Source of the DNA: Cryptomeria japonica | Lineage: Eukaryota > Streptophyta > Pinopsida > Cupressales > Cupressaceae | DNA: 64,000 nt | Direction of reading: 5' to 3' | Assembly: GCF_030272615.1 (NCBI RefSeq) | Contig: NC_081415.1 | Coordinates: 366,741,667-366,805,666, forward strand | Shown here: piece by piece, positions 45,895 to 58,524 of the stretch | Numbering within the stretch: the first letter of the stretch is position 1 | Layout of the letters: each line of letters starts with the position of its first letter | Notes under the pieces: generated by a model | Databases searched by the model: none | What the model was told of the DNA's origin: nothing | What the model saw: only the letters and a program-made list of their open reading frames with translations | Translations under genes and position numbers: made by a program

Positions 45895-46271
45895 GTAAAA
45901 AGGGCTCTATATCAATCTGGTATGATTTTTTTATGAAAAATCTCTAAGACTAGATTGATAAGTGTGGACTACTCTAGTTAGGGGGAGCAGTCTTGTAAGT
46001 ATACTGGAATACATCTTTGGCATTGTTGTCAAAGGGGGAGATATGATTATAGTGTTTAGTGTTGAGCTGAAGTTGTTGAAGCAAAGGGTTTTCAGAAGTG
46101 GTTAGAGTGGTTTGTTGGAAACAAAGTATTGCAATGTTAGGGGAGATATTCATTACTCAAAAAAGAAGTAATGATTGGTACAAAAATAAAGAAAGAAATG
46201 AGGAAATTACATGCAGGAGCAACTAATAAGACAGATTTTGAAGTGTTGCCATCAATGCCAAAGGGGGATAT
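45895..46271 (+). promoter_or_regulatory. copia-2 3' UTR with two polypurine tracts
   Basis: Distal tract TTGTCAAAGGGGGAGAT at 46026-46042, proximal tract CCAAAGGGGGATAT ending at 46271, next to the LTR. Between them is non-coding sequence. Confidence 0.75.
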
Positions 46272-47812
46272 TGTTGGCATTGACAAAACTAGTTAATCCA
46301 GAGAACAGGTATATTAGCTGAGATTTGTCCTTGATGTCTAACACTGATCGATGGAGTGGTAGTGGTGGAGTGGTGTATCTTAGTAGCAAAGGAGATGACT
46401 TGTAAACAACATGGAAACAGCATAAGAGACAGATGATCAAGGTTCAATCAGCTCAAGGGAAGACAGACTAAGCTAACCGATCTGTCACTCAAGAAGATTG
46501 GTGTTGAGGACAGATCTTCAGGTTGGTCATTCTAATGATGATGAAGTCACAGAAGCTAACTTAGGCAAGAAGGCTTGAGGTTGTATACAAATCGGAACCT
46601 CATTGGCAAATAGGAGAAGAGGCTTGATCGAAGCACTGCAAATCGATATCAAAGGATGAACTGGTAATGAAGAGCGTAGTGGTATACTGGTACACCGGTG
46701 AAGCAGAAGGAAGATAAGTGAGCATCGTAAATATAAGAGCGGTGATCGGTTACAAAGTTGTGATGGAAAAAGGTGAGTTGGTGAGTTTGTAGCAACTCCC
46801 AACTAAAGGTTGGTGAAGTCAACTTTAGTTATCATGCAGTTAAGCCATGATTACTTGTGGATTTTCTGATTCGCATTTAAAAGACTAAACTTGTCCCAAA
46901 GGTCACTATTTTGGGGGGATGCAACGGAAAATTTGGTTGAGCAGTTGGTAGAATTGTTGCAGGGCATGCAAAGCAAGAGCAAGAAGATTTGAATTCAAAA
47001 TCTACCGAAATCTGTGATTGCATTGATTAAAGAAACACCTAAAAGTGATGACAGAGAATGTATAAAGTATTTTGAGTTCATTCAAAATATTTTTGATCGT
47101 AAAATTTACGCAGTGCAAATCCTATGAGAGATGATCCGAAGTGCAGAGTGAAGAGTGAGGAAGTGCTAAATGATTTAGCAGAGAAAAGTATGTGTGAAGT
47201 AGACCAACAAAGTGCAGAGCTGAGGGTATGAGCAGAGGACCGGTGTAGTGCAGAGAAAACACAACCGGTGGAGACAGAGTAAGATTTTCATTGTGATTTG
47301 ATCAAACTATCAGTAGCTATTCAAGTAGATCAACTTCCTATTGCTTTCTAACCATTGCAACTCAAAATCCCTTAACCAGGTGGACTTTAATAGGTCCCTT
47401 TGTAAAATCCCTTAACCGGGTGACATCTTAATTGATGATCCTAAGACCTTTAAAAGGGCTACCTCTAATAGGGTAAAGGCATTATCAGGCCTTAAATAAA
47501 ATCCCTTAACCAGGTAGCACTTAGTAGTGTCTTTGTAATCTCCTAATAGGGATGGCTTCTCACCAGGCATACTCTAAAAGAGTGCAAATTTTGTGAGTTT
47601 CTACTCACACCATGGTTTTCTCCCATTTGGGTTTCCACAAGATAAATCTTGGTGTTACTGTGTATCTTTTCATGCATGCATGTTCTTCTACAATAACTGT
47701 TTATATTGATGAATATTAAGTTAGTGTAGTCTTGAGTTAAAAGGTTTTAATTTTGTAAAACTGGTAAAGTGTTGATTCACCCGTCCCCTCTCAGCACCAG
47801 TTGGGACTAATA
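46272..47812 (+). repeat. 3' LTR of copia-2
   Basis: 1,541 bp, from TGTTGGCATTGACAAAACT to GGGACTAATA; the final CA has become TA. It repeats the three AATCCCTTAACC motifs (about 47363, 47404 and 47498). Confidence 0.92.
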
Positions 47813-48713
47813 GTTTGTGGAGCTTGAAATTTTGTAGTAGAAGTAACATTAGGATCTATGGCCCTCCTCTTTGATCTTGTGTTGTTGGCCACATTATCCC
47901 CACTTGTCTGATTCATTCCACAAAAAATAAGCCTCTTTCCAATTCATGAAGGTTGTATCTCATTGTGGATGATTAGAGTAATCACCAAAATGTTGGTGCC
48001 TTGATGTTGTTGGCTCACTTTGTGCTACCAGGGCTTGAGAAAACTCACCATTTTGACAAGCGGTTTGATTATGTGGCTGATTGTAATGACTGCACCAATC
48101 TTGCTATTGTGCAAGGTTGTTTTGTGTTGACCCTAATACTTTTGAAGTACTTATAGTCATAGGGTTCAAGCTATTCAAAGGCTTGGCATTACTCCATTGG
48201 TTTTTCCCTTGAAAGTTATGTCTTTGTTGCTGGTAATTCTGATTTGATGATTAGTAGATTGTTTGTTGGCCTATGAAAGATGTCTCTTGACTAAGACCAA
48301 ATCATTTCCAAATCCCTACATTTGTTGTTGTAAAGGGCTGGTCATTTTCTATATTTAGGCCTCAAGAGAGGCATGTAGATCCTTAATCTCTGAATATGGT
48401 GAAATTGGTGTAGGTGTGAGAAAATGACTCATAGATGTTGTTGGTATTGATGCCAAAGTAGGTTATTGTGTATGATCCTTTGAAAACAAAGGCATTGGAG
48501 GCCTAGGAGATAATTTTCTTGCATGTATTAGACATTTTTCTGCCCTTATAGTAGTATTATATGCCCCTTGAATATTTTCTCCTCCCATGGACTATATCAT
48601 AGAAGCAATATCACTATTTAAAGCCTTAAGAAAATACAAAAAAGCATGATTTAATGACAACTTTACTAATTATGGGATTCTATCCCATGCCTTTTGAAAC
48701 CTATAGTTAAAAT
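47813..48713 (-). pseudogene. gag: Gypsy-A- gag, C-terminal piece
   Basis: On the - strand this aligns with 13260-14090 of Gypsy-A+. It includes the knuckle-like WCSHYNQPHNQTAC followed by QNGEFSQALVAQSEP near 48100-48020, and the VANNTRSKRRAIDPN junction near 47890. Many stops. It is bounded by copia-2 on one side and copia-3 on the other. Confidence 0.75.
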
Positions 48714-50190
48714 TCTTGGCATATTGGCATAACTGATGGAGATGATGGTGTACCAGTAAAGGATTGTTGGTGATGATATATTAAAGGACTATTGGTGATT
48801 ATAAATTGTGATAAAACTAGTGCTATAAATATTTCTAAGAAATGCAAGGACTAAACATATTGAATTGAAATATCACTTTCTGAGAGAAAGAGTGCTGGAA
48901 AAGAAAGTGAGACTAGATCATGTGTCTAGTAAAGAGAAATTGGTTGATATATTCACTAAGCCATTTCCTAAGGCTACCTTTAAATATATCAGAGGTAAGT
49001 TAGGGGTTATACCCCTACCCAAGATCAACTAGGATGTTGGTGAAGAATCAATCCAATGGATTCATTGAATATCTTTCACTTTGGATTGATGAGAAGTGGG
49101 ACACTCCTCAGGGGGAGCAGTTGAGATGATGACAGAAGATGTCTTTGCACCTTTAGAATTGTTATCAAAGGGGGAGAAGAAATGTAACAATCATGGGGAG
49201 AAGAGAAATAAAAAGGAAAGGAGAAGAACTGATGACTGGACAGTGATATAACAGGTTTCATGGTGAGATTTTGGTGTTGCAGTTTTTGGTGTTTCCATCA
49301 ATGCCAAAGGGGGACATTGTTGGTATATTGGCATAACTGATGGAGATGATTTTGTACCAGTAAAGGATTGTTGGTGATGATATATTAAAGGACTGTTGGT
49401 GATGATATATTAAAGGACTGTTGGTGATGATATATTGATGGATTGTTGGTGATGATATAATTATGATATGATACTTGATGATTAGTTATTTGTGTTGTCA
49501 TTGATGGCACGCATATTTGACCATGTTTGTTTATTCTTGGTATGCTATCTAAGTCTACTGGTTAATTATAACCAGTAATGGATTGAATTTAATTAAGTTG
49601 GAAAGCAAAATTGCCTAGTGACAGTGAACCGGTAAGAAGGAACAGAGAAGGAGATGGTTACGGTAGTGATCCGTGTTGAGTTAGGTGTTGCGGTTTGGAA
49701 TGTGTGCTTATGACATCATAGTGAGTCTATGACATGAATTGCATCATGTTTGGAGAACCGAAAGTCATGTTTGTAATTGATTGTTGTATAATAATCTAGG
49801 GTTTGACAACTGGTATCAAGATCTTTGACCGGTGATGTTTTATGGTTTGGCACTGATTCTTTTTATGTTCATAAGTTGATGACGACGTGTCGGAATCCAT
49901 GTGAAAAGATAAGATGTTGTTTTAGCATGTACAAGGATCAAATTTCTTGGAAAGCGGCAAAGTGCCTAGCAGAATGTGTTAAGAGTGTGATAGCTTATCA
50001 GATTGATGTGCAGTGATGAGTTATGATCATTCAATGGTTGTGATAGTCTTGTAATTTGTTGTAATGATCTATAATGATCTGATATGATCTATGATGTAGA
50101 TTCATTATAGGTTAGGTTTTTGTAACTGACCTAATTGTAAAATCTATTTAGGTCAAGTTTGACAAGATTGAGTGTGTCGGTAATCAAAGA
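48714..50190 (+). mobile_element. copia-3: rearranged remnant (LTR stub, pol tail, 3' LTR)
   Basis: About 90 bp of the 5' LTR (48714-48803) passes directly into the last part of RNase H (CDKTSAINISK; after a slip, DIFTKPFPKATF, ending at the TAG at 49030). A distal polypurine tract (TATCAAAGGGGGAGAAG, about 49163) and a proximal one (CCAAAGGGGGACAT) precede a 3' LTR from 49318. The LTR carries four 25-bp units (GGACTGTTGGTGATGATATATTAAA) at 49365-49460. It loses copia LTR similarity near 50190 at a GTGTGTGTGTGTGTC run. Almost the whole interior is deleted. Confidence 0.75.
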
Positions 50191-50552
50191 AGTGTGTGTG
50201 TGTGTCGAAGCAAATTAAGATGTCTACATGAGAGAAGCATATTGGAGCTGACAAGGAGCTGTAATAGCAAGCTTATGCTTGGTTCCCCTAACAGGTGGCA
50301 AATAATGACTACCCTCTCTTCTCCTATAATTTGAATAAGGAAGATGAATGAATTGGAAATTACCTCTAGATGATGATCTGGTTTGTTTTCTTGGCATAAA
50401 GTTGCACTGGTAATCACCAAAGGTCTGAATCTATCCTTAAGAGTCACCAAGTGATTGAATTGATTTCCTCCAAAGGCAAGAATGCTAAGAGAAGCACTGA
50501 ATCCTCAACATGAATGTTTGAAATGTGTCCCACGGGGCATGCCAAAAACTGT
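50190..50552 (-). pseudogene. gag: Gypsy-A- primer site and gag N-terminal region
   Basis: Just inside the LTR the - strand reads TTTTTGGCATGCCCCGTGGGA, the counterpart of the Gypsy-A+ primer site. It is followed by sequence matching 12580-12830 of Gypsy-A+ (LVTLKDRFRPLVITSATL; SNSFIFLIQIIGEE). About 370 bp of gag equivalent to 12900-13260 is absent between here and 48713, lost with the right end of copia-3. Confidence 0.7.
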
Positions 50553-52383
50553 TGTCACAAAAATTGAACCTTGTGATGATCAACCTTGTGAAACATGGAA
50601 AAAACCTTCCTAAGTGTGGGACTTGCAAAAGCGAGGTTGAATCTCTAGAGAAGGTCGACTTCCTGCTAATCTAAGATGTAAGTGTTGGTATAACCCAACA
50701 TATATAAACCTATTCTACTAATTTGAGAAGGGAAAAGGGAGGAGGAATGCATCAAATGAAAAAATAAGGCTTGCACCAAGATGGAAATGTGATCTCCTTA
50801 CCTATAACTGCACATAACACCAACAAAATCACCTCAGGTATGCACACAACTCTATCCAAATTTGCCACCTAAGTGCAAGTGAAGGTTGGAATTCTTATGG
50901 AATGGGAAAAGGAACTGAGATCAATTCACAGGTGACATATAAAGAGATTAAACACAATAACCTATGCTAAGGAAAATGGATATGAATGCATTCAAACAAA
51001 AAGGTAATCATTCACACAAGTTGTACGAATTGAATCAAGGCAAAACAAGAAATTTTATTGATGAAAAGGCAAGACAAAATTACAAGTGCAGAAGACCAAA
51101 CATGACTTATACAAGAGAATGGAAGAAGATACTATATAAAATTTACAGATTTGCCTCTATAGCTAAGACATAACTCAAAATGAACTTGACCAGAAACCCT
51201 AACCCTACTAGGGTTAGGTTACAAAAATTTCTCAAGGGGAAAATATTAGATCGCCTCAAAGATTTGACAGTGTGCCAAAATGCCTCTACAAAGCATTCTC
51301 AAACCTCGAGAAGCAAAACCCATCTTACAAATGAAGAAAAACCATCCTTGGGATGCGCTTATGCGTACCTACAGGGGCAAAAGTCTTCAAACTACACTGA
51401 AGAGGGCATGTTGGCATCTGAAAATGACCCTCGTAGTCACTTCTGGAGTAAAGATGAAAATATTGGATGATTGGATGCAAAAATGATTCAAAATGAGCCA
51501 CTGACTGATCAGATAGGAGTGTCTTGACCATCGGGTTGAAAACCACCTCCTTGTAAGTGTGTAAAATTCAACGGTTTGTGTAGGCTTGAATTTCCACCAT
51601 TGATTTGAGAGATTCACATGTAGATGGATGCATAGGATCTCTCCACATAATCATCAAAAGGGGGCAATAAAGGTTAAAAATGCGGTCATCCGATTGAGGC
51701 TTAAGTGATGATCAACGACTGAGATCCTCCGGCCCCACCATATCCCCATCACCAACTAACCCATAGAATAGAACTGCATAATCGAAAAGAACATGTGGGG
51801 GAGCAGGAAGAGAAGATAACAAGCCTCGCTCGCCTATAGCATAGCGAAGACAAAAGATGGAAACCATGTGGGGAAGCACGAGCCAAGAGACTTGTGCTCG
51901 TCGCTTGCTAACCTACAGAATGGAACAGTATCACCAGAAAGACCATGTGGGGCAATGGGGGGAACAAAATAACAAGTCCTTCTCACTCATAACATAGGAT
52001 CGCATAAGCTATAAAATCATGCGGGGGAGCAAGGAAGACAAAACAATAAGTCCCCCACTCGCTCACAACTTTAATTGCATTATTCAAGAAAACATATTGG
52101 GAAGTGGGAAGGGGATAAGATTTTTACCAACTGGTGGAAACAAAGAGGAAACCATCAGCCTATGACCCCGCGACCCTTGAGCCGGTGGAAAAAGAGGTAT
52201 GGCTGGCTAGAGTAGTCAATGTTCAAATAGAAAAATAGACCCCAAAAGGATAAAAAGGCTTGCAGGCCTTAGGGTTTAGGGTTTTAGGGCTCAACTAGGG
52301 GTTTTAACAAGGTTCTTTAGCCATCAAAATGTCTCAAATTGGATGTCATCAAGACTAAGGTTGACAAGGATTTTAGGTCAACA
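50553..52383 (-). repeat. 5' LTR of Gypsy-A-
   Basis: 1,831 bp, uninterrupted. On the - strand it runs from TGTTGACCTTAAATCCT-like sequence (52383) to TTTTTGTGACA (50553). It is the intact partner used to recognise the copia-1-split 3' LTR. Confidence 0.88.
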
Positions 52384-53277
52384 ATAACATTTCCTTGGTC
52401 TTTCTCTTAGTGGGGACTCAACCTCATAGGGAAGATTAATCCAACCTCCTCAAATAGATACATGTTAACTCTTACTGCCATGGAATATTTCACAAAGTGG
52501 GTGGAAGAATTTTTTCTTACTTATATCACTAGTAAATAAATCACCAAAATCCCATTGAACTACATCATATGTCGATACAAAGTACCCCTATCCATCATCA
52601 CTAATAACAGTCGCACTTTCAAGAACCAAGATATCTAGGAACTTTATGACAAGTTCCATATCCAACATTGTTTTGCCTCTCCATTTTACCCATAGAGCAA
52701 TGGTCAAGCAGAGTTAACAAACAAAATAATTCTCAAAATCCTAAAGAAAGTTGTTAATGATATTGGTTGTGACTAGCATCTCCAACTAAACCCCACTGTA
52801 TGGGCCTACAAAACTTGTGTTTGCACTCCTATGGGTGCTACACCTTTTTCTATTCTATATGAATTTGAAGCTATACTCCCAATCAAGTTTGAGTTACCAT
52901 CACTAAGAGCATCATTGCAAAACTTGATTTTAGATGAAGACTACCAAGTATCAAGGTTTCATGAACTAGAATTGCTTGATGAGAAATTCCATAATTCATT
53001 AAATCGTCTTCAAGAATATCAAAATTGTCTTTGAAGAAGCTATAATAATAGAGTCAAAGTTTTCTTCTTTGAGATAGGAGACTTTGTCCTAAAAGAAAAT
53101 CTAAGAAATCTAGCAAAAAGGGAGAGACCTGGCAAATTTGAACCAAACTGGTTGGGCCTGTACATAATCACAATAGAATATGATATTGGTGTGTATCATT
53201 ATCAAATCCAAAAGGGGAACCATTTCCTAATCCTATTAACAGTATATGCCTCAAAGAGTTTTACACTTAAGTCTTAA
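52384..53277 (+). pseudogene. pol: Gypsy-E integrase core and C-terminal part
   Basis: It continues the domain begun at 23400: FPWSFS, a stop at the Gln position, WGLNLIGKINP (first Asp position read as Asn), YFTKWVEEFF, SIITNNSRTFKNQ (second Asp changed) and SNGQAELTNKIILKILKK with the Glu. MGATPFSILYEFEAILPIKF and the tail RPGKFEPNWLGLYIIT end near 53277. Stops are frequent. The motif set is that of a common plant gypsy lineage distinct from Gypsy-A. Confidence 0.8.
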
Positions 53278-53740
53278 AGAATTCGGAGGAAAAAAGTAAA
53301 AGAATAAAATCATGTCAAAAAGAACAACAAAATCATAAAATACAAAAAATTAGGCACCCTAATGAAAACCTGGTAAATAGGAATCTTGTGTGACCACAAT
53401 AAATATCAAAAATAGTAAAACAATATAGATAAATAATTTGTTGTATGGTGAAAACCTAGAAAACAGTCGCTTTGGGTAAGTACCATGGTGAAAACCTAGT
53501 AAACAAGTTCCATGTGTAAAAGGTTATAGCTTCACCACCTATTAGTATTCTATCTAATCAAACATCATTCCACAACACCATGGGCTATGCATAATAAAAA
53601 TTGTTGACATACTTCTCAGGGCCCAAGAGTAATCAGTATTTAGCATCACTATTCCATCTTTTCACTAAGTTCGTCGATTCCCCCACTCTTGTGATACATG
53701 GTCCTAGGCCTAATTGGGGGGAAATTTCCAAAAGCAAATG
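53278..53740 (+). promoter_or_regulatory. Gypsy-E 3' UTR and polypurine tract
   Basis: Non-coding. It contains repeated GTGAAAACCTAGTAAACA-type phrases at about 53449 and 53489, common in plant gypsy 3' UTRs, and a purine tract AATTGGGGGGAAA at 53713-53725. The LTR start is not certain; TGTAATTAAAAACTC at about 53740 is a candidate. Confidence 0.5.
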
Positions 53741-55430
53741 TAATTAAAAACTCTTAAAAATAATAAAATTTCTTGAAAAAATCTTTAAAATTGTATAATA
53801 TATTGGAAAAAACCTTAAAATTAGATAACATCCTTAAAAAATCCTAAAATCAGACAATATCTCGAAAAAATCCTAAAAATTAGATAAAGTCATAGAATTT
53901 CTCAAGAAAAGTCCAAAAATAAAATAATCAATCATCAAAATCCAAAGTAATATAAAGTATCAGTGGCAAAAATAAATGTAATATCAAGCGCATAATAGAT
54001 CAAAACATTAAGCCAAACAAATCACACAAAAAATAGACAACCAATCAACCAAGTCTACAATCAAACCAATCACATGTCTAATTAAATGAATCAATTGATA
54101 CCTATCCATCATTTATCATTTTTTCTTACAAAGGAGGGTACACTTGAAAACAGATAGATCAGTCTTATACAAGGTACTATATCTCTAGAACTAGACATCA
54201 CCATCATCATTATACAAGCAATCAACATCGACAAAGATCATTTTGGTTGTTAACTCCTTTGGTCAAGTTATTCTTATCTTTCATTGATTTATCTTGGGTC
54301 ACATTCCCATGCTACTCAAGGATGTCCATGAGTGACTAGAGGAGTTAGGATGGTTTGTGATCTCTTTTTCTTTTTTTTTTGTTTGTGGTGTATTTTCATG
54401 AATTTTTGAGGAAAAGGTATTTTGGGTGTCTATTTCGGTATGTTCATTCGGAAAGGATCCTACACAAAAATGAAGTTATGGATCGTAATGCTTTTAACTA
54501 TCACACAAACCTCAACCCTTAAACATACAAATACTAGGATGGATAAAAACACTCCTTGTCTACAATGTGTCAATCAATGCAATGGGAAAGCATCTACACC
54601 TTGGTCTTTCATACCATGGTGCAAAAACCTCCATATGCCATATAATAAGGCTCAATGATGAAATTATTCCACACTAATAAAAAGCACAAAAATAATTCAA
54701 GAAAAATCAATCCTTATCAGTCTATCAATCATTTCTATCTCTTAATCATTCTTCATTTGTCAATGATTCATTCTTGTAGTTAACTATTTCTCCATCAATC
54801 CACATGGTCATTTTGACTAGTACTCTGGTACAAAAATATAACTTTATCATGCATCCATACACATGTTAGAATATAATAATATTACAATACATCATAATTA
54901 TTCATAATGCATATCACTTGCATTGCATTATCATATATATACAAAAAGGAACAAAAAGGCATGTCATTGTGCATATAGAATCATGATAATACACATTTCC
55001 ATTAAGTATCCATGCATATCGATCCATAAAATAGTCATTACATTTAGGGCATACATTATAATATAATAATCATTTGTATCCATATAGAAATCATTACATC
55101 TAACACATATATCATATTGAACATCTGAGAAATAGATTGCATATCACATATCATCATAAACAGGTACACACCTCATAAGAGAATAGGTATTCAATAAAGC
55201 ATGTAAAGGAACACATGCATATAATAAATCACATATCACATAATAATCATCATAACATATAGAAACCAACATGCATATAGAATAATGAGACATCACATAA
55301 GCATCACTGCCAAAATTTCATATCATATATATCTCAAAATAATAAGTGTTAGAGTACAATGACATAATGTATGTGTGAAAATACAACATAATTCCCACAA
55401 GCTTAATAAAAATGTATGTAGGTGTCTATA
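53741..55430 (+). other. AT-rich stretch, possible decayed LTR of Gypsy-E
   Basis: No gene seen. 53760-53930 is a run of AAAATCCTAAAATTAGATAA-like near-repeats. 54850-55400 is dominated by ATCATATCACATAT-like words. Position after the polypurine tract suggests LTR, but there is no partner copy here to confirm it. Confidence 0.3.
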
Positions 55431-55439
55431 AAATCAAGA

Positions 55440-57190
55440 GGTGCTACCACCTCCCTCTAAACCAGTAGGCCTATTAAGTCTTGCCCCACCCTGTCTTGTA
55501 GAACATGCTCTAGGAGGATCCATTACATCGCCACTACTTGCCATAGCTCTAGATTGTGGCTCTGTGACTAATTGGCTCTATAGCTAGGTGTCCTTTGACC
55601 ACCGAGCACAACAAACTTATATAATTGTCCCTAGTAGGAAACATCATGTCAAGACTCAAAAATTTGACTATCCATGACCCTCACACTCAGACTTAGGCCA
55701 CCAACAAAGTACCTCTGGTAAGAATTTACTTCCCACCGAGCTCTACCTATAGAAACATCCTGCTCAACCCCAAGATGATCCCTCTTAGAAATAAGTGCAT
55801 CTTTCTCTATAATTCAAGCATTCTATTCTATAAATAAGGCTTTATCAACTACTGCTTCTAACTACTATACATGTGTCTATAGCTCTCTGATAAGCTCCTC
55901 ATGGTCCATACATGTTCTCCCTATCTACCTAGATCAAGGATCTCTATGACATCATCTCCCATAACCAAGTCCTGCATCTTATCATCCCCTACACCCACAT
56001 CCTCCATCTAATCCCCTTCATCATCATTTTTATCATCATCCTCATCCTCATCCTCATCCTCATCCTCATCCTCATCCTCATCCTACAGAGTGGAGAAACT
56101 AGAATCACTATTGTTAGAATCCTCCTCCTATGTATCCTTAAGGTCAACCATAGGTAAATCACCTATGTTTGGGGCATCTCTATCTACATAATTTCCTCCT
56201 ACTCCTCCACCTACATGTCCATCATCCACATCTACTCCTCCACCTACACCTCCACCATCCCCTCCTACTCATCCACTTTCACCTTCACCATCCTCTCCTA
56301 CTCCTTCACCTATACCTCCACCATCTCCGCAATCACTACCATCATCACCATCACCCGCTCCTCCGTCTAGCTCTCCACTGACCTCTACATCTATCTTGGC
56401 CTCTACCTCTACCTTGACCCTATCCTTTGCCCTGTCTCTAACCCTTACCTTCTCTTTGTCGATGACCCATCAAAATAGGAATTGGTAGAGCTGATCTGTA
56501 AGTGGGGTAGGCTTGTGGATAACCCACCATGCATCATACTATGGAGTAATATCTACATCCACCACATCTGAACTCAATCCCACTACATTGGTTGAAGACT
56601 GTCAAACTCTACATATGCTACATGTGGACTAATATAAGGACCCCAATCACTAACCTCTTGAGTAGTGTGATAAAAATAATTTGTGCCATTAGGAACACCC
56701 TAATGCAAGCCAAAATGCCTAAGGACCCTTCCAAATAGTGGCATGTCAATAATCCTTGGTGACTAAATAGTTCACCCAATCAGATACCTCTACTACCTAT
56801 AGTAGGGAAGGTACTCAACCTCGTCATCCCATCCTAGATAATCCCTACAAGGTCTCTATAAAATGTTGCAAGATGTTTATGTCATGCATCTAAAACATTA
56901 TATGGCATACCTACTACTGTGGCACAATCCTTGCATAGATGTATACATATGAAAACCATGGTTCAAGACGTCTCTACGCAATTGGTTTGAACATGACAAT
57001 ACACTCCCATGCTCAAACCTAAAACAAAGTAATCCCATAGCTAAGAGGTTGAGCACCTGAATATGCAATTTTATGGAGCTGGTAGTAGAGAATTTTCAAT
57101 ACACATGGCCCCTCTAGAACCTGACTATCATATATCATACCCTCTAGAGCCTACCCCCATGCCACAAGAAATCCATGGCCACATTTGTAG
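55440..57190 (-). pseudogene. Decayed - strand frame, possibly plant-mobile-domain-like
   Basis: On the - strand: HGFLVAWG and ALEGMIYDSQVLEGP near 57180-57120, then LHKIAYSGAQPLSYGITLF, which resembles plant mobile domain proteins carried by some plant elements. Further on are charged linkers, Gly/Asp-rich repeats from the 56195-56350 TCC/ACC-rich DNA, a run of DEDEDE from the (TCATCC)n tract, and a C-terminal helical part (EELIREL, LISKRDHLGVEQDVS). Stops are frequent. The family call is tentative. Copia-4 cuts its upstream end. Confidence 0.4.
56039..56084 (+). repeat. (TCATCC)n hexanucleotide microsatellite
   Basis: About seven to eight perfect units of TCATCC, preceded by imperfect ATC repeats. 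On the - strand it encodes alternating Asp and Glu within the decayed frame. Confidence 0.9.
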
Positions 57191-57200
57191 GAGTTAATAG

Positions 57201-58524
57201 TGTTGGAAAAAACAATGAAGGAAAACTGAGAGGGGGAGGGTAAATTAGTTTTCACCGGATCTACAAACTTAACCACAAAAATAGATCTAATAAATTGCAA
57301 CAACAACAAAGATAAGCAAATAAATAGCACAACACACAACACTAAGATTTTGATGTGAAAAACTCGGTTAAGGGAAAAACCATGGTGGGAACCTACCCAC
57401 AATAAGATGATACTCTATAGTAGAATATTAAAATATTACAATGGGGAATGCACGTGCATTCAGGCACACTGCCTAGAGATCACTGCTCAAAAGATAATGA
57501 CCCAGAAAGCTACAACCCTTAGGGAAGTCTTGCTGACTTACAACAAGATTCAGACTACAATCTGGAAGGAATAAACTGAAAGAATACCATCTCCAAATGC
57601 TTGGTCATAGTTTTGGTTAAGCATAATTGTCTGATCTACAACACCAATCTCTGCTCAATACACCACACCAAAAGATGAATCATTATTCACACATATACCA
57701 CTCTCTGATAATGCAGACACAACCTCTATATCTAAATTGCATGACAATATAACCTATTTATACAATACATCAACCTTGACAACAAGGTCGGTTAAACCCT
57801 CAACTCATAATTACAAAATTACATCATATATATAGAGATCAACCACCAAACCAATATAATGATATAAATAACATAACATGGACCTAAATCAAATTCCCAA
57901 ATGGTCATCTCCACTATTAATCATGCGAAGATCAACCGCAACATGTTACACCTCCAAGAAAACTGCATAACACAAAGAACATCACCAATTCAGAAAAATA
58001 ACCAAGAACTCATACAACAATCAATGTGGATCATAAAAAAAAATAGGGCATACTTAGGAAATACTAGAAAGCACATTGGAAACATCGGCAATAGCTACAC
58101 CAACACCACTTATCAAATCTTCATCGATCAACATCTAAAACTCAAGAACACACATGGCAGCAATTGTCACAAAGAAAAGAAAACTTGCGAAGACCTAATC
58201 ACAAACCATCTGAAATGAAGATACACAAGACCATCCAAAACAATCTCCCAAAATATTAACTCTAGATCTGATCACACTAGAATATACCAGAGGAAATACT
58301 AAACTCTACAAAGCACTGATCAGATAAACAAACTACAAAACCGGATAATCTAATATGATCAATTAAGCTTCCCAAAACTCCAAAACCAATACAAAAGAAT
58401 ATAATGATACTTAAAATACTCCATACACCAAACTATAATCCCATAAACCAATCTACAATCACTGGAGTGGGAATACGTTGACATCAGTGACAACAACATA
58501 TCCTAGCAGCATCAATGTCCAACA
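57201..58524 (-). repeat. 3' LTR of copia-4
   Basis: 1,324 bp. The - strand starts TGTTGGACATTGATGC next to the polypurine tract and ends TTTTTTCCAACA, with the C-rich box near its end (CCCTCCCCCTCTCAG on the - strand near 57240). It is a copia LTR by layout. Confidence 0.8.

Larger units (their letters stand above)
40188..47812 (+). mobile_element. copia-2: full-length Ty1/copia element with target duplication
   Basis: Both LTRs, primer site, gag, protease, integrase, RT, RNase H and polypurine tract are present. It is flanked by GCTTG (40183-40187) and GTTTG (47813-47817), a one-mismatch 5-bp duplication. Removing it rejoins the Gypsy-A- gag-protease junction. The LTRs differ at roughly one base in ten over the first 100 bp, so it is old. 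It is not autonomous: the coding region has two frameshifts and about a dozen stops. Confidence 0.93.
23649..52383 (-). mobile_element. Gypsy-A-: second Gypsy-A copy, - strand, with four nested insertions
   Basis: On the - strand: 5' LTR 52383-50553, primer site, gag in two pieces, protease, archaeal/plant-type RNase H, RT, RNase H-like domain in two pieces, integrase, and a 3' LTR in two pieces (31503-30678 and 24646-23649). The insertions are copia-3, copia-2, the dimer LTR element and copia-1. Each piece aligns with Gypsy-A+. The flanking 5-mers ATTAT and ATAAC match only 3 of 5, so the target duplication is weak, as expected for an old insertion. Confidence 0.88.

Noticed and set aside
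49365-49460. 25-bp repeats resembling a short CRISPR array
   Set aside because: The units are directly adjacent with no spacers, lie inside a copia LTR, and the sequence is plant.
56169-56381. His/Leu-repeat open frame on the + strand
   Set aside because: It is the shadow of TCC/ACC-rich DNA that reads as Gly/Asp-rich on the - strand within a decayed frame.
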